Below, one piece after another: positions 4,996-9,159 of a DNA stretch of 9,159 bases. A program made the translations under genes and the position numbers. How positions within the stretch are numbered: the first letter of the stretch is position 1; each line of letters begins with the position of its first letter. Below the pieces are notes generated by a model. It saw nothing but the letters and a program-made list of their open reading frames with translations, ran no database searches and was not told where the DNA came from. This DNA is from Alphaproteobacteria bacterium (GTDB taxonomy: Bacteria; Pseudomonadota; Alphaproteobacteria; UBA2136; UBA6156), in contig JAIXZU010000039.1 of the NCBI GenBank assembly GCA_027489415.1, positions 1-9,159 on the forward strand, in the 5' to 3' direction.

Positions 4996-6573
4996 ATGTC
5001 CACCCTGCAACACGGCCCTTTGCACGCCGATCTCTACGCCTACACCATGGCCCTCGCCCTCTTCCGCGCCGGTACGCACAACACGCATGTCACCTTTCAC
5101 TCGTTCATCCGCCGCACGCCGTTCGGTGGCAGCTTCGCGCTCGTCGCAGGCCTCGCCGACGTCATGAAATGGCTGGAAGACTGGAAGTTCTCGGACTCCC
5201 GTGTCGACTACCTCCGCTCGCTGAAGACGGCAGCAGGCAACCCGCTGTTCGACGAAGCGTTCCTCAAGATGGTCGCGGAAACCCCGCTCACCGTCACGAT
5301 CGACGCCCTGCCGGAAGGCGCGCTGGCCTTCGCCAACGTCCCCTTCCTGCGCATCAGCGGCCCCATCTGGCAGTGCCTGGTTGTCGAGGCCATCATCCTC
5401 AACATCATCAACGCCCAGTCACTGATCGCAACCGAAGCCGCCCGCTGCGTCATCGCCGCAACCGGGTTCGACGGCACCAGCCTGCCGATCATGGACGGTT
5501 CCCTGCGTCGTGCCCTCGATATCGGCGGCCGGGCACCCGCCCGCGCCTCCTTCATCGGCGGCTTCGTCGGAACCTCCAACGTGGCAGCAGCCATGGATCT
5601 CGGCATCCCGACCCGCGGCACCTTCGCCCACGCCTTCGTGGTCTTCCACGACACCGAAGAAGAAGCGTTCCGCACCTACGTCAGGCACATGGAGGACATC
5701 ACGATCCTGCTGGACACCTACAACACGCTGGCGGCCATTCACTTGGCCATCCGCGTCTGCAAGGAAGAAGGCAAGAAACTCCGTGCCGTCCGCCTGGACT
5801 CCGGCGCCCTCGCTTATCTCAGCAAGGAATGCCGGATAGCTCTGAATGCCGCAGGCATGAATGACACCCTGATCATGGCCAGCAACGACCTCAACCCCCG
5901 CGCCATCTCGACCCTCATGTCGCAAATGGCCCGTGGTGAAGCATCCATCCAGATGCTCATGGTCGGCACCGATGTCGGCGCCCCGTCGGAGCAATCCTCG
6001 ATCGGCGGCGTCTACAAGCTGATGGACGTGAACGGCCGTCCCGTCATCAAGGTGGCGGAACGCGGCTCTAAGGGAGCGGACCAGAAGACCACCATCCCCG
6101 GTCCTCTCGGCACGCTGCGGTTCCTGAAGGAGCACCAGAACGTCACGCAGTTCGACAGCGACACCATCCTGTCCCTGACCCTGCAGCACGAGCTGGCAGG
6201 CCTCACCGCCGCCAACGACGACCCGGACAAGGTCTACCACCTGCCGCGTGCGCTCGTGTCGGTGAATATGGCCGACCCCGACCGCCCGAAGCAGTTTGCC
6301 AAAGGCTACGCCTTCACCATTCCGCACATCCGCGTGGTGGAAAACGGCGTCATCCTCGGCACGCATGAAACATCGCTGCAGACGATCCAGAAATACGCCA
6401 AGCGCAATCTCAGCATGCTGGACCGCTCACACCTGGAACTCGATCCCAAGTACTTCTACGTAGCTGGTATCGAAGACCGTCTCTACGAACTGCGCCGGAG
6501 CATGATACGTGAAATCCACCTCGCCTCTCAGTCGAGCTTAGAAGAAGCGGCGCAAGTCGTCGACGCCGCCTGA
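4996..6573 (+). CDS. pncB: Nicotinate phosphoribosyltransferase, long form, divergent
   Basis: Predicted to join nicotinate and PRPP to give NaMN, linking nicotinamidase to NadD. The protein has 525 residues, close to the long NAPRT class rather than the ~400-residue E. coli PncB. The N-terminal ADLYAYTMA (11-19) matches the family DLYxLTMA motif, followed by the FRR-like segment HSFIRRTPFGG (35-45). The core has DGSLRRA (167-173), IGGFVGTSNV (187-196), RGTFAHAFV (207-215) with His212 at the phosphohistidine position, RLDSG (266-270), ASNDLN (295-300) and GGVYKLMDVNGRPVIK (337-352). Compared with the usual motifs, EFGxRR reads DGSLRR, AHS reads AHA and RLDSGD reads RLDSGA. The fold and main substrate residues (Arg171/172, His212, Arg266, Asp268) remain, so it is probably active. 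A nicotinamide-using (NadV/Nampt-like) enzyme cannot be fully excluded, but the local nicotinamidase, NadD and NadE argue for nicotinate. Confidence 0.88.
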   Translation: MSTLQHGPLHADLYAYTMALALFRAGTHNTHVTFHSFIRRTPFGGSFALVAGLADVMKWLEDWKFSDSRVDYLRSLKTAAGNPLFDEAFLKMVAETPLTVTIDALPEGALAFANVPFLRISGPIWQCLVVEAIILNIINAQSLIATEAARCVIAATGFDGTSLPIMDGSLRRALDIGGRAPARASFIGGFVGTSNVAAAMDLGIPTRGTFAHAFVVFHDTEEEAFRTYVRHMEDITILLDTYNTLAAIHLAIRVCKEEGKKLRAVRLDSGALAYLSKECRIALNAAGMNDTLIMASNDLNPRAISTLMSQMARGEASIQMLMVGTDVGAPSEQSSIGGVYKLMDVNGRPVIKVAERGSKGADQKTTIPGPLGTLRFLKEHQNVTQFDSDTILSLTLQHELAGLTAANDDPDKVYHLPRALVSVNMADPDRPKQFAKGYAFTIPHIRVVENGVILGTHETSLQTIQKYAKRNLSMLDRSHLELDPKYFYVAGIEDRLYELRRSMIREIHLASQSSLEEAAQVVDAA

Positions 6574-6603
6574 AGCTGCCTCCACCCTACCCACGAAAAA
6601 TCC

Positions 6604-6634
6604 CCACCGCAGGCAACTGCGGTGGTATTTTTTT
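6604..6634 (+). terminator. Strong Rho-independent terminator with GCAA tetraloop
   Basis: A perfect 9-bp stem, CCACCGCAG (6604-6612) with CTGCGGTGG (6617-6625), is closed by a GNRA-type loop GCAA. It is followed by TA and seven T residues (6628-6634). It begins 30 nt after the phosphoribosyltransferase stop. Confidence 0.93.
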
Positions 6635-6640
6635 GTCGTT

Positions 6641-6646
6641 TATACT
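6641..6646 (+). promoter_or_regulatory. Candidate -10 box for the cation transporter gene
   Basis: TATACT is a good -10 match immediately after the terminator. The position 17 bp upstream (6618-6623, TGCGGT) is a poor -35 and lies inside the terminator stem. A start near 6653 would leave a leader of about 24 nt. The gene's ribosome binding site AGGAGGG is at 6664-6670. Confidence 0.35.
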
Positions 6647-6676
6647 AGGGTCGCCTCACCAACAGGAGGGTCCCCC

Positions 6677-7570
6677 ATGCCAACCACAACCCCCAACCTC
6701 ACCCTCCGCATCGCCGTCGGCAGCCTTGCCGTCAGCCTCATCGTCCTCGCCATCAAATTCACCGCTTACAAGCTCACAGGCAGCGTGGCCCTGTATTCGG
6801 ACGCAGTCGAAAGCATCATCAACATCGCCACCGCCGCCGCCGCCATCGTCGCCATCCGCATCGCCGCCCAACCGGCGGATGCCGAACACCCCTTCGGCCA
6901 CCACAAGGCGGAATACCTGACCGCCGTCATCGTCGGCGCCCTCATCATGGCGGCAGGCGCCGCCATCCTCCATCAGGCATGGCAGGGGTTCTTAAGTCCG
7001 CAATTGCCGGACGCCCCCCTCCTCGGCATCGCCGTCAGCACCCTCGCCACACTGTTGAATGTGGCATGGAGCCGTAAACTTATCACCCACGGCAAAAAGC
7101 ACCGCTCAGCGGCTTTAGTGTCGGACGGCAAACACCTCATGACCGACGTCTTCACATCGCTCGGAGTCATCGCAGGCGTCGCCCTCGTCGCCCTCACAGG
7201 GCTCGCGGTGCTGGATAGCCTCATCGCCGCCCTAGTCGCCATCCACGTCCTCCACAGCGGCTGGGAAGTGATACGCGACAACACCAGCGGGCTGCTGGAC
7301 GAAGCCGTCCCCGCCCAGGAACTCGCCCTCATCACCCGCATCATCAACAGCAATCCCAAAGTGATGGAAACCCACGACCTCCGCACCCGCCACGCCGGAA
7401 AAGCAACGTTCATAGACTTCCACCTCGTCGTCCCGGGCACCATGACCGTTGCCGAATCTCATACCATCTGCGACGACCTCGAACACGCCCTGAAACAAGC
7501 CCTCCCCGACTCCCAAACCACCATTCATGTGGAGCCCGAGCACAAAGCCAAACACCCGAAATCCAACTAA
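6677..7570 (+). CDS. Cation diffusion facilitator transporter, YiiP/FieF-like
   Basis: A 297-residue inner-membrane metal/proton antiporter of the CDF family, expected to export a divalent cation such as Zn, Fe, Mn or Co. Six hydrophobic segments are visible at about 12-32, 38-60, 80-100, 113-131, 155-175 and 177-195, followed by a cytoplasmic C-terminal domain (about 205-290). Site A in TM5 is intact as HLMTD (His153, Asp157), but its TM2 half reads SDAVESIIN, so Glu45 and Asn49 stand where YiiP has two Asp residues. The loop site is DAEHPFGH (Asp68, His71, His75), as in YiiP. His233, His249, His262 and His284 are candidate C-terminal metal ligands. The start is supported by AGGAGGG 6 nt upstream. 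It has its own unit after a strong terminator and no obvious functional link to the NAD genes. Metal specificity cannot be assigned. Confidence 0.93.
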   Translation: MPTTTPNLTLRIAVGSLAVSLIVLAIKFTAYKLTGSVALYSDAVESIINIATAAAAIVAIRIAAQPADAEHPFGHHKAEYLTAVIVGALIMAAGAAILHQAWQGFLSPQLPDAPLLGIAVSTLATLLNVAWSRKLITHGKKHRSAALVSDGKHLMTDVFTSLGVIAGVALVALTGLAVLDSLIAALVAIHVLHSGWEVIRDNTSGLLDEAVPAQELALITRIINSNPKVMETHDLRTRHAGKATFIDFHLVVPGTMTVAESHTICDDLEHALKQALPDSQTTIHVEPEHKAKHPKSN

Positions 7571-7574
7571 AACC

Positions 7575-7596
7575 GTTGCCGCCTAAAAGCGGAAAC
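7575..7596. terminator. Weak hairpin at the convergent gene ends
   Basis: GTTGCCGC (7575-7582) and GCGGAAAC (7589-7596) pair except at one position, around the loop CTAAAA. It spans the 12-bp gap between the transporter stop and the convergent gene's stop. On the minus strand it is followed by GGTTTTAG, a poor U-tract. It may act as a weak bidirectional terminator. Confidence 0.3.
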
Positions 7597-9159
7597 TCAC
7601 TCCCACACCAACGCGGTCACGGTTGTCTCCCCGCCCCGTCACCGCGTGCTCATAACTGGCGTTCAGGCTCACGTCACGGCTCACATACACGCTCTGGCGC
7701 GCCACAAACCGGCTGTCATACTTGTAGGTGGCACTGTTCATGAATTCCTCATACCCCACCTGCGCCTTGCCAAAATCGCCCTGCCGCACAATCAAGCCCA
7801 CTTCCGGCACTACACTCAGCACATGGTCCTGCCCGTAATAGCTGTAACCGCCGTTTAGCATGCCATAGGCGTACACGCTGTCATCCAGCACACTCACCGT
7901 GTAGCCCACGCCACCAAACGCCTTGGGGAACAGCTTGCCCGTCTCCATGCCATACCCCGCGTTCTCAACGCCCACGCTCAAGCTGCGGGAAAGGCTCGCA
8001 TCCCCGTCCCGAACAGGAAGCAGAGATTTCATCCCAATAATCTCCATCTTCTGCACGTTCACCGTGTCCAGCTCGCGGCTCACACCAACGTCCAGCGCAA
8101 ACAGGTTCACCTCATACTCAGCTTCGGCATAATCATTCGGGCTCATCAGCTGGTTGTAGGCAGGCGTAAGCCCCAGCTTCATAAAGCCGTCCCCCTCCTC
8201 CCACGCATGCTCAACCGCCACACCCGCCGCATGGGTCTTGTTGGTTACATTGCCCTTGGGCACCACCACACCGCCCTGCCCGTCAGGGTTGCGCAAGGCA
8301 TAAAGCTCGGAAGGCACAAACACTGCCCGCGTCAAAAATCCCTCTTCCTCAAGCTTCCGCAGCAAATCGCCCGGCGTCACATAGGGCTTGTAAAGCACGC
8401 GCTCAAGGCTCGGGTCAGCCGCCATCAAAAGCCTTATCACCGCACTGCCGCAGTTGTTGGCCCGTAAATCATAATCCACGCTGGTGCCGCGCATTTCCCA
8501 CGCATGTAGCTTCAACATCCGCCGCTGTTTTGCGGTCAGCTTCAGTTCAAATTCCCACATGCTGCGCTTGCCATCCCGCACATAGCTGTCACGGCGGGTC
8601 TGGTAAGGCTCAAGCAGGAACACCCCATCCGTCCCGGTGAAAAGCGAATCCACAATAAACTCCGCCGTACTCCGCACCTTGTTCAAATCGGCATAAAAAC
8701 TCAACGCATGGGCGGCAGTACGGCCCTTGGCCTCACCGTCCATTTTAAGGAACAAATGCCCCATCATCGTCGTCGGGTTGGGTATGTACTCGGTGGCAAA
8801 CACCATCGAAACCCGGTCAAACGGCACCTTGGCCTCATACTCGGCCAACTCTTGGCAGGGCATGGGCCGGAACTGCCGCGCCCGCACGGGCATGGCTTCA
8901 CTCAGGTAGGCAAACCGCGCGGGGAAACGGCACTGCACGCCGCTGCTCTCCCCCTCAAACGCGGCAAGGGTGGCCTCTAGTTCAGCTAACGGGTCATGCC
9001 GCCCGTCCCGTGCCAGAAAGAACCCCTCGTCATCAATCCGGCTTTTGCCGTTTTCATGGTGCAGCAACGCCAGCCATTCCGGCGTCTGGGCAATATCTTG
9101 CACACCCTCATGGGTACCGGCAAAGGCAATGGCCCTGCTTAAAAACAGGGCCATCAGCA
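7583..9159 (-). CDS. DUF4105 (Lnb N-terminal periplasmic domain) protein with beta-barrel-like C-terminus, 5' end beyond the window
   Basis: At least 523 residues on the minus strand. The frame stays open past the ATG at 9154-9152 to the right edge, so the true start and part of the signal peptide may lie outside. The visible LFLSRAIAFAG at the N-terminus looks like the end of a signal sequence. PEWLALLHHENGKSRI (25-40) and CRFPARFAYL (75-84) are typical of the start of the mature region. VSMVFATEYIPNPTTMMGH (115-133) and NNCGSAV (233-239) are the DUF4105 core and offer a plausible His133/Cys235 dyad of a papain-like fold. From about 290 onward there are alternating hydrophobic, aromatic strands ending in VGVGVSFRF, like an outer-membrane barrel with a terminal Phe. 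The family has been linked to lipoprotein N-acylation (Lnb), but function here is inferred only from the domain. It is convergent with the transporter, with stops 12 bp apart. Confidence 0.82.
   Translation of the reverse strand, partial: LMALFLSRAIAFAGTHEGVQDIAQTPEWLALLHHENGKSRIDDEGFFLARDGRHDPLAELEATLAAFEGESSGVQCRFPARFAYLSEAMPVRARQFRPMPCQELAEYEAKVPFDRVSMVFATEYIPNPTTMMGHLFLKMDGEAKGRTAAHALSFYADLNKVRSTAEFIVDSLFTGTDGVFLLEPYQTRRDSYVRDGKRSMWEFELKLTAKQRRMLKLHAWEMRGTSVDYDLRANNCGSAVIRLLMAADPSLERVLYKPYVTPGDLLRKLEEEGFLTRAVFVPSELYALRNPDGQGGVVVPKGNVTNKTHAAGVAVEHAWEEGDGFMKLGLTPAYNQLMSPNDYAEAEYEVNLFALDVGVSRELDTVNVQKMEIIGMKSLLPVRDGDASLSRSLSVGVENAGYGMETGKLFPKAFGGVGYTVSVLDDSVYAYGMLNGGYSYYGQDHVLSVVPEVGLIVRQGDFGKAQVGYEEFMNSATYKYDSRFVARQSVYVSRDVSLNASYEHAVTGRGDNRDRVGVGVSFRF

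Noticed and set aside
5419..6366. Long open frame (315 codons) on the minus strand inside the phosphoribosyltransferase gene
   Set aside because: It lies wholly within a clearly recognised gene, its translation matches no family I know, and long antisense frames are expected in GC-rich coding DNA.
1..9159. Mobile element, prophage or CRISPR array
   Set aside because: No transposase, integrase, phage structural gene, terminal repeats or regularly spaced repeats are visible in the window.

Overview
The window (roughly 60% G+C by eye, with two short AT-rich spacers) looks chromosomal and comes from a Gram-negative bacterium. The minus-strand gene at the right end encodes a periplasmic/outer-membrane type protein that ends in an aromatic-terminated beta-strand. 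The left three quarters carry Shine-Dalgarno-led genes on the plus strand, separated by GC-rich hairpins. A proteobacterium, possibly alphaproteobacterial, is my best guess, but no marker gene in the window proves this.

Layout: (1) Positions 1-3746 hold a plus-strand group of a nicotinamidase (5' end outside the window), glutamine-dependent NAD synthetase (nadE), a Nudix-like protein and nicotinate-nucleotide adenylyltransferase (nadD). It ends in a Rho-independent terminator at about 3766-3797. (2) After an AT-rich spacer comes an ADP-ribosylglycohydrolase (3905-4816) with its own terminator. (3) After a second AT-rich spacer comes a long-form nicotinate phosphoribosyltransferase (4996-6573), followed by a strong GCAA-loop terminator. 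(4) A YiiP/FieF-like cation diffusion facilitator (6677-7570) meets a convergent DUF4105/Lnb-domain gene (7583 to beyond the right edge, minus strand).

The main biological content is NAD salvage. Nicotinamidase makes nicotinate, the phosphoribosyltransferase makes NaMN, NadD makes NaAD and NadE makes NAD. This is the whole deamidating (Preiss-Handler) route in six adjacent genes. The Nudix-like protein and the ADP-ribosylglycohydrolase fit turnover of ADP-ribose or NAD-derived products. Several of these proteins depart from textbook motifs: NadD has Gly where Phe is usual, the Nudix box is stretched, and the phosphoribosyltransferase has altered EFGxRR-like, AHS and RLDSGD motifs. The locus may therefore be a divergent, co-inherited NAD module rather than the standard housekeeping set. 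No transcription factor, transposase, integrase, tRNA, rRNA or CRISPR array is visible.
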